From IMG/VR virus record IMGVR_UViG_3300028025_000965, positions 1 through 35,778 of that record: DNA of 35,778 nucleotides. One strand, 5' to 3'. This document shows positions 27,640-35,778 of the stretch, one piece after another. The notes under the pieces were generated by a model. It ran no database searches. It had not been told where the DNA came from and saw only the letters and a list, made by a program, of their open reading frames with translations. The position numbers and the translations under genes are program-made. This stretch comes from a virus. Numbering within the stretch: the stretch's first letter is position 1; each line of letters begins with the position of its first letter.

Positions 27640-28538
27640 TAGACGACACCCCCAAAGAAATCATTAGCTACTACATTCATGAGTTTGTTTACCGTCTCTG
27701 TGCCGTTCTTAGTCTTGCCCCAATCAGGGTCAGACTTGATAAGCTTTTCTTTCATCCAGCCTGGCATAACTCCTGGCTTGCCTGTGGTTGGGTCTACATA
27801 CTGAGTAAGTTTATTTACTAGTGAGCCATATTTAGTTCTTGCTACGTTCTCATCTACTTCTAGCCAGTTAGCTACACCCTTGATAGCATCGGAGCCATTG
27901 GCATCCATAGCACTATTAGCCTTAATTTGGTCAGCGTAAGCTGGGTAGTATGACATAGAAAGATCTCTTATCTCTTTCTGTATGCCCTCGACAGTGATGT
28001 CCCCAGCAAACAAAGCCTTTTGTTTTGTATCCCAGTATGAAGAACTTAATAGTCCATCTACCCAATATTGATTTGCATATGCCTGCAAAGATGTGATACT
28101 GCCTAGGCTTGTGCCGCCAAGATCTCCAAGGTCTAATTTACCTATAGAGTCAGCCTTTAATATATTAGCTTTTGTATCATAAATATTAGAACCAGATAGG
28201 AATGATAGCTTAACCTGTGCTTCAACCTCTGGAGACCATTGTATGTCAGACAGGGCTGTCTTTACTTGTGATGCAAAGTTTTGAAAGTCTTGTTCAAACG
28301 CACCAGGTTGATTAATTTGTGCGGTCTTACGGGTGCGTGCAGTTTCTAGGTTGTTCTTGAAGAAATCACTAGTTTCAACAGCAGCGTTAAAGCCACCAAT
28401 GTCATCAGCAATAAATGCTTGATATGCTTCTTCTAGTTTAGGGTCAAGACTTCGCATTGCTTTAATCATATTGATTTGAGCTATTACTTGAGGGTCAGAA
28501 AAATATCCTTGGTTTGCTTTATCTTTTGGCTCAGCCAT
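27639..28538 (-). CDS. Internal-virion-type protein (299 aa)
   Basis: A helical, acidic protein with the start overlapping the upstream stop (TAATG). It contains AIDDIGGFNAAVETSDFF-type helices, a WVDGLLSSSYWDTKQKALFAGD segment and a C-terminal PGVMPGWMKEKLIKSDPDWGKT end. No catalytic motif is seen. Context with the 384- and 1569-aa proteins suggests an internal core or DNA-ejection component. Confidence 0.5.
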   Translation of the reverse strand: MAEPKDKANQGYFSDPQVIAQINMIKAMRSLDPKLEEAYQAFIADDIGGFNAAVETSDFFKNNLETARTRKTAQINQPGAFEQDFQNFASQVKTALSDIQWSPEVEAQVKLSFLSGSNIYDTKANILKADSIGKLDLGDLGGTSLGSITSLQAYANQYWVDGLLSSSYWDTKQKALFAGDITVEGIQKEIRDLSMSYYPAYADQIKANSAMDANGSDAIKGVANWLEVDENVARTKYGSLVNKLTQYVDPTTGKPGVMPGWMKEKLIKSDPDWGKTKNGTETVNKLMNVVANDFFGGVV

Positions 28539-29692
28539 TATATAGCACCTCCACCAATCTTCTTCATTAAAGCATCATTAAAGCTAAGGTTATTCTGGCG
28601 CTCTGTTTCCAAAGGATTCTTTTTTTCCATTTGTTTTTCAAACTGTCTACGCATTTCAGCTTGGGTAAGACCTTTGTCGACAACACTCTTATCTATAGCC
28701 TTGCCGCCACCTGCATTAACTATTGAGTTCTGGCTGTAGACACCACGGTTCTTCTTCTCAAAGTCTTCAAATGCTTTCTTTAATACTTTTTCTCCAGGAA
28801 CAAACCCAGATGTATTCAAAGCTACTTCTCTCAATAGGTCGCGGACCTCAGCGTAGTCTAACTTTGTTTTTGTTAAACTATCTTTAGGAGCTGCGTTCTT
28901 CTTCATATTAGCTAGGTCATCTTGCATCAAGTCATACGGAGTAAGCTTCTTACCCTTACCACCTTGATAAACTATAGCTGCTCTTTCAACATATGTATCC
29001 CATAGTTGTGAGGCATCCCATTGAGTTAGGGTTTTTCCTACAGAAGCGTAAGCTCCCATGATTTGGTTTTTAATACTATCATTAGTCCAGAACTCTCTTT
29101 GGATATTAGCTTTGTATCCGACATCATCTGTCTCTTCTACCATTTTGCGGTAGCCAACACCCTTGGTTCCTTTTCTTTTTGTTTCAATGGTTTTCCCTGG
29201 GCCCATATATACAGAAGAAACATTTCCTAATCCACCATTATACCAAGCAGCATCATCTCCGATTGGAATCCCAGCACCAATGAATTGTTGCTTTACATCT
29301 TCTGTAAGATAGGGTGCTTCTTTAGATACCTTAAACTTTCCATATCTATCTTTGCCAGCCTGCTCATATTCAAAGGCTTTTTGAGGGTCTGATATAGCTA
29401 CATCTAAAGCTTGAATCTTTTCTTCTAGAGCGGCAATCTCATACTCTTTATCACGCTTAAGTATTTCTATTGCATATTTTTCAGATGCTGTTAGATTGCT
29501 TTGGTAGGTATTGTATGAAGAAGACGAGGTTCCTTTAGGCGCATCAGCCTTAGATATTTCTTTTCTAAGATTAGCAATCTTGTAAAGAAGATCGTCTTTG
29601 TCCTGTTGTAATTTTCTAGTATTGTTCTTAATCTTTTTTTGGTTAGAATCTGTTGAGAGATCTTCGTCAGGCTTAGGTGCGTTACTTACCAT
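28538..29692 (-). CDS. Internal-virion-type coiled-coil protein (384 aa)
   Basis: The ATG follows GGAGATA. The N-terminal helical region (QKKIKNNTRKLQQDKDDLLY; EKYAIEILKRDKEYEIAALEEKIQALD) is a coiled coil. The middle has a Gly-rich turn (GNVSSVYMGPG) and the C-terminus is polar and Lys-rich. The stop overlaps the next gene. It is probably part of an internal virion complex; no enzyme is recognised. Confidence 0.5.
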   Translation of the reverse strand: MVSNAPKPDEDLSTDSNQKKIKNNTRKLQQDKDDLLYKIANLRKEISKADAPKGTSSSSYNTYQSNLTASEKYAIEILKRDKEYEIAALEEKIQALDVAISDPQKAFEYEQAGKDRYGKFKVSKEAPYLTEDVKQQFIGAGIPIGDDAAWYNGGLGNVSSVYMGPGKTIETKRKGTKGVGYRKMVEETDDVGYKANIQREFWTNDSIKNQIMGAYASVGKTLTQWDASQLWDTYVERAAIVYQGGKGKKLTPYDLMQDDLANMKKNAAPKDSLTKTKLDYAEVRDLLREVALNTSGFVPGEKVLKKAFEDFEKKNRGVYSQNSIVNAGGGKAIDKSVVDKGLTQAEMRRQFEKQMEKKNPLETERQNNLSFNDALMKKIGGGAI

Positions 29693-29694
29693 TA

Positions 29695-32600
29695 TTAGTA
29701 TCTCCCAACATTAGAATCATACACGCTATCTTGTGATAAAAACCTATCGTATATTTGAGCAAATTCTAGATCTCCAGCTTTAAGCTGACTGATATAATAA
29801 TCCATAATCATCCTTAAGTCTTTGTTCTCTTCTGCATCAATAGATTTAGATGGTCTGCCTACTAGCATCTTAGCCATATCTTCTCTGACTTTAACGTATA
29901 TGCCAATTGATTTCCAAGTAGGGTCATCCGCCTTGTCGGCCATGAAGTCATCGTCAGCTACAATCTTCTTCAATCCCTCTACTGTGCGTGCTGCTTTAGT
30001 TCCGTCCATATCTCTATAGTCGGTATACCATGCACTAACAGTTGCTGTTCTTTTGTTTGTAACTGGGTCAACTTCTGAAGAAAGACTACGTATCATTGCA
30101 TTCTTTGCTTCTAGTAAGTCTTCTGCACCAGACTGATTGATAGATGTTAAGCCTCTTTTAATAAGGTTCTCATCTATGATAGCCATACCTTTTCGGTATA
30201 TAGCCCAGCCCTTGCGTGCTTCATTTTCCCTTTGAGCTTCAACTGGGGATATGCTAGCGCGGAACTTATCTGGAGAACCAGAACTAATATTAGTTTGTTT
30301 TTGCCACCAAGAAGCAGTTGCGCTATACTTAGAGTCAGGTCCTGTATCTGTAATCAATCCCACAAGAGCAGGGTTGTCATTGTATACTTTGTCAATTAAG
30401 CCTTTGTTCTTCTTAGCCAAAGCTATGTTATCATAAGATGCATCAACGTTAGCTGGGTTCTTGGTTAGCTTTGTAGCAAACTCAAAGAAGTCAGGGTAGT
30501 CATCAAGGAATCTACTATCGGCTTCTAGGCCATATTTCTGGCTATACTCGCTCCATCTGTCCATGTAATAACGATAAGGACTCTGGAACTGTGGAGAGAA
30601 TGGCAAGACAAGAGAAGATACTAACTTTAGATTATAGAAGTTATCGGTTAACTTACGAACTTCTTTCTCTGTTAAGTATTTACGTCCCTCATCACGAGCC
30701 TTGTGTTGTTCCGTTAACCATATTAGTTGATAAGCTCTAGCATAATTGTCATCATTCATGCCTGAGTTTCTTTCAACAACACCTCTAAGCCATGTAGGAA
30801 GAACAGATTTAACTTCACTATTTGGGCCGTAAGGCATAGCCCACTCTAGAGATTTTCCTAGTTCTGGCTTTAACTTTAAGACCTGTGCTAATGGAACAGC
30901 AGTGATAGGCCCAATGCTTACTTCAAATGGGTTACCTTGGAATACAACATCTAGGCTTCGCTTGCTAATGGATACTTGATTTAAAGATTCCATTCCTTTG
31001 CCAATCCAAGGAAGGTTTTTAAGCTGCTTTGGCACTGGCAACCATAATGAATCGTTACCGTTTAGTGGTCGTTCATTAGGTGCAATTGGATCACCGTTCT
31101 CATCTGTTACAAGACCCATTCTTTCAGGCGCATTGTAGATGATATTAGCTCTGCTAATTATGACTGGCTTCTCTGAAGCAATTCTTAACCAAGTTTTAAC
31201 TGAGTTCTCTTGAGCTGAGAAGAATGGAGATATAAAGCGTAGCATGTGAGCTGCGTTACTTCTACGTTCTACGTTATAAAGAGTCTTCTTTACAAACTTA
31301 AGTGCATCGTCACGAGCTGCTTTTTCAAGAGCATACTGTATCTCTTGGAATTCATCCTGTGTGAATCGTTGGCCCTTTACAAACTCAGCTTGAGCGAAAC
31401 GCTTTTGTATTGATTCTTGATATATTCTATTGAATAAAGGATGACGTGCCCAAGCATCTTCAGGCATAGTAGCCAAGAACTTAAACACACTAGAGATAGC
31501 ACGTTGTGATACGCGACCACTGACATTTTCTATTCCCTCAATAAGAAGGTTTCCATGCACAACTGGAAGCTTCTCTGGGTCAGTTACTGCATCACGTAAA
31601 AACTTCTCAGATACAGGGACATCTGATAATACAGCTTCGCGTATACCAGTTCCTTGTGGAGCGTAGTCTTCAACAAATTGCTTTGACCTATATACGTGTT
31701 CTCTAACATCTTGCTGTGTCTTTAGAGCGAAACCTTTTCTATATGCAGAATCATTCTGCCAAATATCTAGAACTATCTTCTCTGGGTCTTCATTATCCAT
31801 AAGTCTACGTGCTACTTTAGCGTTAGCGAATACCTTATTGAGAGCGTCTGACCATGCTGTATAGTAGTTGTCATCTCCTGGCTTTACTGTGCCAATCTTT
31901 GATGAGTAACTTGAATCAAATAGTTTAGCTGAGCTATCTAGTATGTTAGTATTAGTTTTAGATGCAGAGTTAATAGACATATACAAAGGACCATTGTTAC
32001 CACCGAAAGCTCCAGCTGCTCGATAGGTATCGTCTACACCTTCAATTGAAGATTTAATAACTATATCTTCTTGTCCTAAGGTTTTCTTATCTATACCTTT
32101 GACAGCCGCTTCTCTTTTAGCCATAGTGGCACTATTAAGATTATAAGCCTCTGTAACTTCTGCTAAAGATTGTTGCTTGAATACCAATTGACTTGCTAAA
32201 TCTATATCGTCTGGGTTCTTAGCTGTATCTTTATTTAGTTGAGAAATTTCTTTTTCTAATTTTGCTTTAGCAGCACCTTGAGTTTGCAATTCTTTTTTAA
32301 TTGAAACATAGTCAGCTTTGCCAACTGAATCAACCTTGTCTACTAGGCGTTGTCCTTTTGCTCTAGTATTTTGAGTCAGTCTTCTGATTCCACCAGCTGT
32401 GTGACGTAAGGAAGTCAAGGCTCCAACGGTTGCCCAGATACGTAGTTGAGAATCAATACCGTTTCTAATAGGATAACCTATACGGAGAAGGACTCCAGCT
32501 TTCCACAAGTCACTTGTAGTGCTAAGAAGATCTAATGTTCCACCATATGCTGCAAGCAAAGAGTTTGAAGATCTATTCAACACATTATCAATCATGTCAA

Positions 32601-34404
32601 AGTCAGCCATCGGAACGATGTTTGCAAATTGTGATTCAAATTGCGGAACATCTAAAATTGTTTCAGGGTCAAAGGAATCAATCATGAATCCTTGTTCTCT
32701 TTGATCCTTTAGGTAGCCAGCACGTTTCTTAATGTGTGTATTTGCTAGAACTACAGCATCTTCTGGTGACAAACCATGCTTTGCTGCAAGAACTTGGTAG
32801 CCTCTTGTTTCAAGCTCATGCAATACAGCCTGACGTTGTTCGGTTGTTTGAGCGCCAGCGTATTTTTCCATAAAAGTTGCGCCTTCTTCGGCTGTAAATC
32901 CACCTTCACCTGGTAAGGCTCTTCTAAGCATAGCAACTGTTGGACGTGCTGCAGTAGGAATAGATATTGACCTACCAGCAACCTTAACTTTTCCAGCAAG
33001 TGGCTTGCTAACTTGAATTAAACGCTGAACTCCTGCTTTAATTTCTTCAATTGAATCTGATTCGTTAAGATTAAGCTGTCCGCTTCCTCTTTCACGTAGT
33101 CCCCAACTTGCTTTGTAGTAAAGTTTGTGGAATTTAGTTGGTTGATACGCTTCAATCTTAGGACTACCAGGAGTTAATTTTTGAAATGGCACATTTCTTG
33201 CAGTTGCAATCTCTGCAGCGCGACGAGTTGCTCTACCAAATCCTTCTGTAAGTGGAGCAGCTGCTGCCAAAGCCATATCATCTGTGCCTTTAGCACCATT
33301 TAATAATCTTCCAGCAATAGCATCATGCTTTGCCCAAGCATTTAGATAGTCTGCTACTTCTTTTAACTCATCAGGGTCAGTGTCTACTTTGAAAAGAGAG
33401 TCTTGGTATATATCATCTGTAAATTTTTTCTCTTTGCCAAATGTATCAAGTTCTTTAATTGTGCTTCTAGCTTCTCTACGAGCAATCTGACCTTCCCAGG
33501 TATTTGATTCCAAGATAGATACATCAGCTTTACTGATATCACCATTTGCAAGTTTTAATGGCACGGCTAGGTCAGGTCGGCTCAAGTCGCTCAAAGCTTT
33601 TGCAGCTTTACCGTCTCCCATCAAAGCAAGCATAGCATTAAGAGCTTCTTCTTTACTCTTTGTTGCACCAAGAACGTAAGAAACTGTTGATGGGTCTGCG
33701 CTATCTTTAACCCATTTGTGCCCTCTAGCCCAGTTACTATCATTCTTTGCAAAGTCATCTGCAAGTATACTGTATTTATTAATTAAAACAGTTTCTTTTT
33801 TGCTTGTTCCAGAAATTCCATCACGTGCATATTCAATTGCTTTCATTGCATCTGGAATTTTATCTACAGCTTTGTATGCCATGATTGCTTTGCCACCGAC
33901 AATAGAAACATCGCCAAAGATTTGAGCTGTTGTATCTACTAAGCCAGAGGCTACTCTTCCATAAATGCTATTTTCAAAAGCTGCTTTTCTATCTTGCTTG
34001 TCATAGATGTCAAAGTCAGAATTTACGGCTCCAATATATCCACCGATAACAGACTGACCAAAGGAAATGCGATTTCTACTTTTCCAGGCTTGATCCCAGC
34101 CCTTATCAGTATTATTTAAATACAACATAGCCGCACTTAATGGTTCGCGGATTATGTTTCTATTTATATTTTCAACAGCCATGATAGCTCCGCCGATAGG
34201 ACGGCCAACAGCTTTAGCAGTTTCCATGCCAGCTGTTCTTAAGCTTTGAGCAAAACCATTATACTCTTCATTATCATTCCATAATGATTGAGTCATATCC
34301 CAAGCAAACTTTGCTCCAGTAAGGGATACAGCTCCTAGAGCTACATCACCTAGCCAGTCTTTGGTTCCTTCTGCAAGGTCACCTAAGCGATTCCATACAT
34401 TCAT
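29695..34404 (-). CDS. Giant internal-virion/ejection-type protein (1569 aa)
   Basis: This is the largest gene in the window. It starts with an ATGA overlap on the upstream stop. The N-terminus has hydrophobic helices (GDVALGAVSLTGAKFAWDM; GRPIGGAIMAVEN) that could cross a membrane. The centre has long charged helices, one a coiled coil (LQTQGAAKAKLEKEISQLNKD), and the C-terminal third has aromatic-rich helices (RFISPFFSAQENSVKTWLRI; LVLPFSPQFQSPYRYYMDR). Size and place match the largest internal core proteins of podovirus-like phages, which enter the host and form a DNA channel; polyvalent proteins are an alternative. No transglycosylase or polymerase motif is seen. Confidence 0.6.
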   Translation of the reverse strand: MNVWNRLGDLAEGTKDWLGDVALGAVSLTGAKFAWDMTQSLWNDNEEYNGFAQSLRTAGMETAKAVGRPIGGAIMAVENINRNIIREPLSAAMLYLNNTDKGWDQAWKSRNRISFGQSVIGGYIGAVNSDFDIYDKQDRKAAFENSIYGRVASGLVDTTAQIFGDVSIVGGKAIMAYKAVDKIPDAMKAIEYARDGISGTSKKETVLINKYSILADDFAKNDSNWARGHKWVKDSADPSTVSYVLGATKSKEEALNAMLALMGDGKAAKALSDLSRPDLAVPLKLANGDISKADVSILESNTWEGQIARREARSTIKELDTFGKEKKFTDDIYQDSLFKVDTDPDELKEVADYLNAWAKHDAIAGRLLNGAKGTDDMALAAAAPLTEGFGRATRRAAEIATARNVPFQKLTPGSPKIEAYQPTKFHKLYYKASWGLRERGSGQLNLNESDSIEEIKAGVQRLIQVSKPLAGKVKVAGRSISIPTAARPTVAMLRRALPGEGGFTAEEGATFMEKYAGAQTTEQRQAVLHELETRGYQVLAAKHGLSPEDAVVLANTHIKKRAGYLKDQREQGFMIDSFDPETILDVPQFESQFANIVPMADFDMIDNVLNRSSNSLLAAYGGTLDLLSTTSDLWKAGVLLRIGYPIRNGIDSQLRIWATVGALTSLRHTAGGIRRLTQNTRAKGQRLVDKVDSVGKADYVSIKKELQTQGAAKAKLEKEISQLNKDTAKNPDDIDLASQLVFKQQSLAEVTEAYNLNSATMAKREAAVKGIDKKTLGQEDIVIKSSIEGVDDTYRAAGAFGGNNGPLYMSINSASKTNTNILDSSAKLFDSSYSSKIGTVKPGDDNYYTAWSDALNKVFANAKVARRLMDNEDPEKIVLDIWQNDSAYRKGFALKTQQDVREHVYRSKQFVEDYAPQGTGIREAVLSDVPVSEKFLRDAVTDPEKLPVVHGNLLIEGIENVSGRVSQRAISSVFKFLATMPEDAWARHPLFNRIYQESIQKRFAQAEFVKGQRFTQDEFQEIQYALEKAARDDALKFVKKTLYNVERRSNAAHMLRFISPFFSAQENSVKTWLRIASEKPVIISRANIIYNAPERMGLVTDENGDPIAPNERPLNGNDSLWLPVPKQLKNLPWIGKGMESLNQVSISKRSLDVVFQGNPFEVSIGPITAVPLAQVLKLKPELGKSLEWAMPYGPNSEVKSVLPTWLRGVVERNSGMNDDNYARAYQLIWLTEQHKARDEGRKYLTEKEVRKLTDNFYNLKLVSSLVLPFSPQFQSPYRYYMDRWSEYSQKYGLEADSRFLDDYPDFFEFATKLTKNPANVDASYDNIALAKKNKGLIDKVYNDNPALVGLITDTGPDSKYSATASWWQKQTNISSGSPDKFRASISPVEAQRENEARKGWAIYRKGMAIIDENLIKRGLTSINQSGAEDLLEAKNAMIRSLSSEVDPVTNKRTATVSAWYTDYRDMDGTKAARTVEGLKKIVADDDFMADKADDPTWKSIGIYVKVREDMAKMLVGRPSKSIDAEENKDLRMIMDYYISQLKAGDLEFAQIYDRFLSQDSVYDSNVGRY

Positions 34405-34889
34405 ACAGTTGGAGTTTCATTTGCTGCGTTTTGAGCTGCTTCAATCAGAGAATTAATTACTTGAACCGAAGCTAAAGATGTAGTTGGACGAGATGCTATA
34501 AACTTTAATACAGGAGCATAGTTTAAAATTGCTTGATTATATTGAGCGTCTGTTGGTTGTGTTGGAGTTGGTAAGCCAGGGACAGTATTTAATCCAGGGC
34601 CAACTCTTGCTCCGTCGGTAACAGGAGTATCGGGCTGGGCTGTTGGATCTGTAATATTAGGAAGGGCCTCTAATGGAACTTGAGTAAATGGAGTTGTCCC
34701 ACCGCTAGCCTGGATTGAACTGACTGCAGCATTACCTTGAGAACTTTGCTCGTTAATAGCTTTATTCATGCCATAAGCAAACCCTGAAGCTTTGCCACTT
34801 TGAGTATTTCCTCCACCAGCACCAATATTATTAGGATTGTTTTGTGGGGCTAAAGGGCGTTCTCCGCCTCTATTTTCAGTAATTGCCAC
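34401..34889 (-). CDS. Low-complexity virion-region protein (162 aa)
   Basis: The GTG at 34889 follows TAGGAGATACT. The first half is Gly/Gln/Asn/Ser-rich and disordered (GGERPLAPQNNPNN, GGGNTQSGKASG), then a Pro-rich stretch (ITDPTAQPDTPV, VPGLPTPTQP) leads to a short helical end (NSLIEAAQNAANE). It is coupled to the 1569-aa gene by ATGA. Probably a linker or chaperone of the internal proteins. No family is recognised. Confidence 0.5.
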   Translation of the reverse strand: MAITENRGGERPLAPQNNPNNIGAGGGNTQSGKASGFAYGMNKAINEQSSQGNAAVSSIQASGGTTPFTQVPLEALPNITDPTAQPDTPVTDGARVGPGLNTVPGLPTPTQPTDAQYNQAILNYAPVLKFIASRPTTSLASVQVINSLIEAAQNAANETPTV

Positions 34890-34897
34890 AGTATCTC

Positions 34898-35440
34898 CTA
34901 CTTAATATGTTTGGGTTGCGATTTCGAATAGTATGGTCCAGCTGTAAATGCTGTAAGTTTAGCTGCAATTTCCATTGCTTCATATGCATCAACACCTGCG
35001 TGTAATGCGCCTAGTGCATATGCTGCTCCAGAACCTGCTGCATATATACCACTTTTATTTTTACTTACTGATAGTTCGTGGTCAATGTCAAAGACCTCAC
35101 CACATACTGCAATTATAAATTGAAATCTAGTTTCAGTTTTAGCTTCATCAAAGTTATATCCATTTTCAGATAGACACTTACGAAGTGAAGGCATTGCCTT
35201 TGTAATCATGAAATGATAAAGATTAAGTTTATCTTTAACTGAAGGCTTTGGTGGGTCCCATATATGTTGTGCTACATCGCAAGGTAGAACCTCACCACTA
35301 CCACCAATTATAAATGAGCCACGTTCTGATAACTTTTTTACATCTGGATGATTATAGATAAAACCATTATCATCTGTTGTCTGACTATCAGCGACTAGAT
35401 AACAACTATCTTCTAGTTCAATACCAATAATTGTCGTCAT
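34898..35440 (-). CDS. Proteasome/HslV-like Ntn hydrolase (180 aa)
   Basis: After Met removal the N-terminal Thr2 (MTTIIGIE) is the candidate nucleophile, with Asp18 (VADSQT) and Lys35/36 (DVKKL) in the positions of the HslV/proteasome charge relay. The helix start GSGAAYALGAL near 130-145 is characteristic of proteasome-type beta subunits. No ATPase partner is encoded nearby. In the late operon it may be the capsid maturation protease, or a peptidase that degrades scaffold or host proteins. The ATG follows GGAGGGGACA. Confidence 0.75.
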   Translation of the reverse strand: MTTIIGIELEDSCYLVADSQTTDDNGFIYNHPDVKKLSERGSFIIGGSGEVLPCDVAQHIWDPPKPSVKDKLNLYHFMITKAMPSLRKCLSENGYNFDEAKTETRFQFIIAVCGEVFDIDHELSVSKNKSGIYAAGSGAAYALGALHAGVDAYEAMEIAAKLTAFTAGPYYSKSQPKHIK

Positions 35441-35455
35441 TGTCCCCTCCTAGTT

Positions 35456-35773
35456 TTAAAGTTTTCGGCTTGTTCTTACGCTTGCTGTTGGAACTCCACC
35501 ACCAGTTATACCTGATAGTAAGCTCATAATATCTGGTTGTGGTTCTGCTTGTGCTCCTGGTTCCATAGGAGATGGGCCTCCTACTGGTGCGCCAACGGGA
35601 GCAGGGGACGGTTGCTCAACCGCTTGTGGTGCTCCAGCAGGAGGAACCGCTTGCTGCTGAGGGGCAAAGGTTGCTTCAATTGCATCCTCAAGTGCCTGTC
35701 CCTTTTGGCGTGCCTTTATGACAGCAGCAATTTTACGCACTACTTCCGAAGCATCCTGGCCTTGAGTAGCCAT
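35456..35773 (-). CDS. Small Pro/Ala-rich virion-region protein (105 aa)
   Basis: The N-terminal helix (ASEVVRKIAAVIKARQKGQALEDAIEATF) is followed by a Pro/Ala/Gln-rich stretch and a short GITGGGVPTASVRTSRKL end. The start is at the window edge and the upstream context is not visible. It lies next to the Ntn hydrolase, possibly downstream of the unseen portal gene. The function is unknown. Confidence 0.5.
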   Translation of the reverse strand: MATQGQDASEVVRKIAAVIKARQKGQALEDAIEATFAPQQQAVPPAGAPQAVEQPSPAPVGAPVGGPSPMEPGAQAEPQPDIMSLLSGITGGGVPTASVRTSRKL

Positions 35774-35778
35774 CTGTG

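Noticed and set aside
1-35778. Integrase or attachment site
   Set aside because: No recombinase gene seen; the cloverleaf at 570-619 alone is not enough to claim an att site.

Overview
The window reads as most of a tailed-phage genome, apparently one infecting an actinobacterium. A WhiB-family [Fe-S] regulator (3697-4080) is the best host marker, because WhiB proteins are confined to Actinobacteria and their phages. The moderate-to-low GC content, dense operons with ATGA/TAATG overlaps and tail genes built from short glycine- and alanine-rich modules fit a freshwater actinophage. That habitat is inference. No terminase, portal, DNA polymerase or integrase is visible, so the missing packaging genes probably lie just beyond the right edge.

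Layout. (1) 1-5226, rightward early/accessory region. Five near-consensus sigma70-type promoters drive small genes, a zinc-finger amidoligase next to a class II glutamine amidotransferase, a WhiB protein, a secreted transglycosylase-like protein and several tiny Cys-rich proteins. The leader has an 11-nt element present twice directly and once inverted, which could form a translation switch, and a small cloverleaf-like structure lies downstream of the first gene. (2) 5262-5307, a hairpin terminator between convergent operons. (3) 5317-11750, leftward replication and nucleotide-metabolism operon. In transcription order it holds a RecB/Cas4-like nuclease split in two frames, a Cys/His zinc protein, a RecA-fold helicase, a SAM methyltransferase, a PD-(D/E)XK resolvase-like nuclease, an N6-adenine methyltransferase, a CHC2/Toprim primase split in two frames, a zinc-finger protein, a MazG/DUF1599-like protein, a metallophosphoesterase and a sigma-factor-like protein. 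Its promoter appears to give a leaderless mRNA. (4) 11786-12143, an AT-rich divergent region with a perfect hairpin, one small rightward membrane protein and a strong two-way terminator. It is a candidate replication origin. (5) 12178-35773, leftward late operon. In transcription order it holds a small Pro/Ala-rich protein, a proteasome/HslV-like Ntn hydrolase, a low-complexity protein, a 1569-aa and three further large proteins that look like internal virion or ejection proteins, scaffold, major capsid, small head/neck proteins, a glycosyltransferase, a neck protein, a long repeat-bearing fibre, two paralogous pairs of tail modules, a 661-aa tail protein, a membrane/coiled-coil protein, a 408-aa secreted Pro/Glu-rich protein and a lysis cassette of small membrane proteins plus a CHAP endolysin.

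How it may work together. The early promoters would be read by the host sigma factor. WhiB and the sigma-like protein are candidates for redirecting host transcription. The amidoligase/amidotransferase pair could build an amide-linked modification on a peptide, cell wall or protein. The leftward operon replicates and modifies DNA. The late operon assembles a virion with HK97-type capsid features and large internal proteins (podovirus-like, inferred), and the CHAP/holin cassette lyses the cell. The most unusual items are the leader switch, the cloverleaf, the amidoligase system, the two +1-split replication genes, the leaderless promoter and the hairpin that sequesters the capsid ribosome-binding site.
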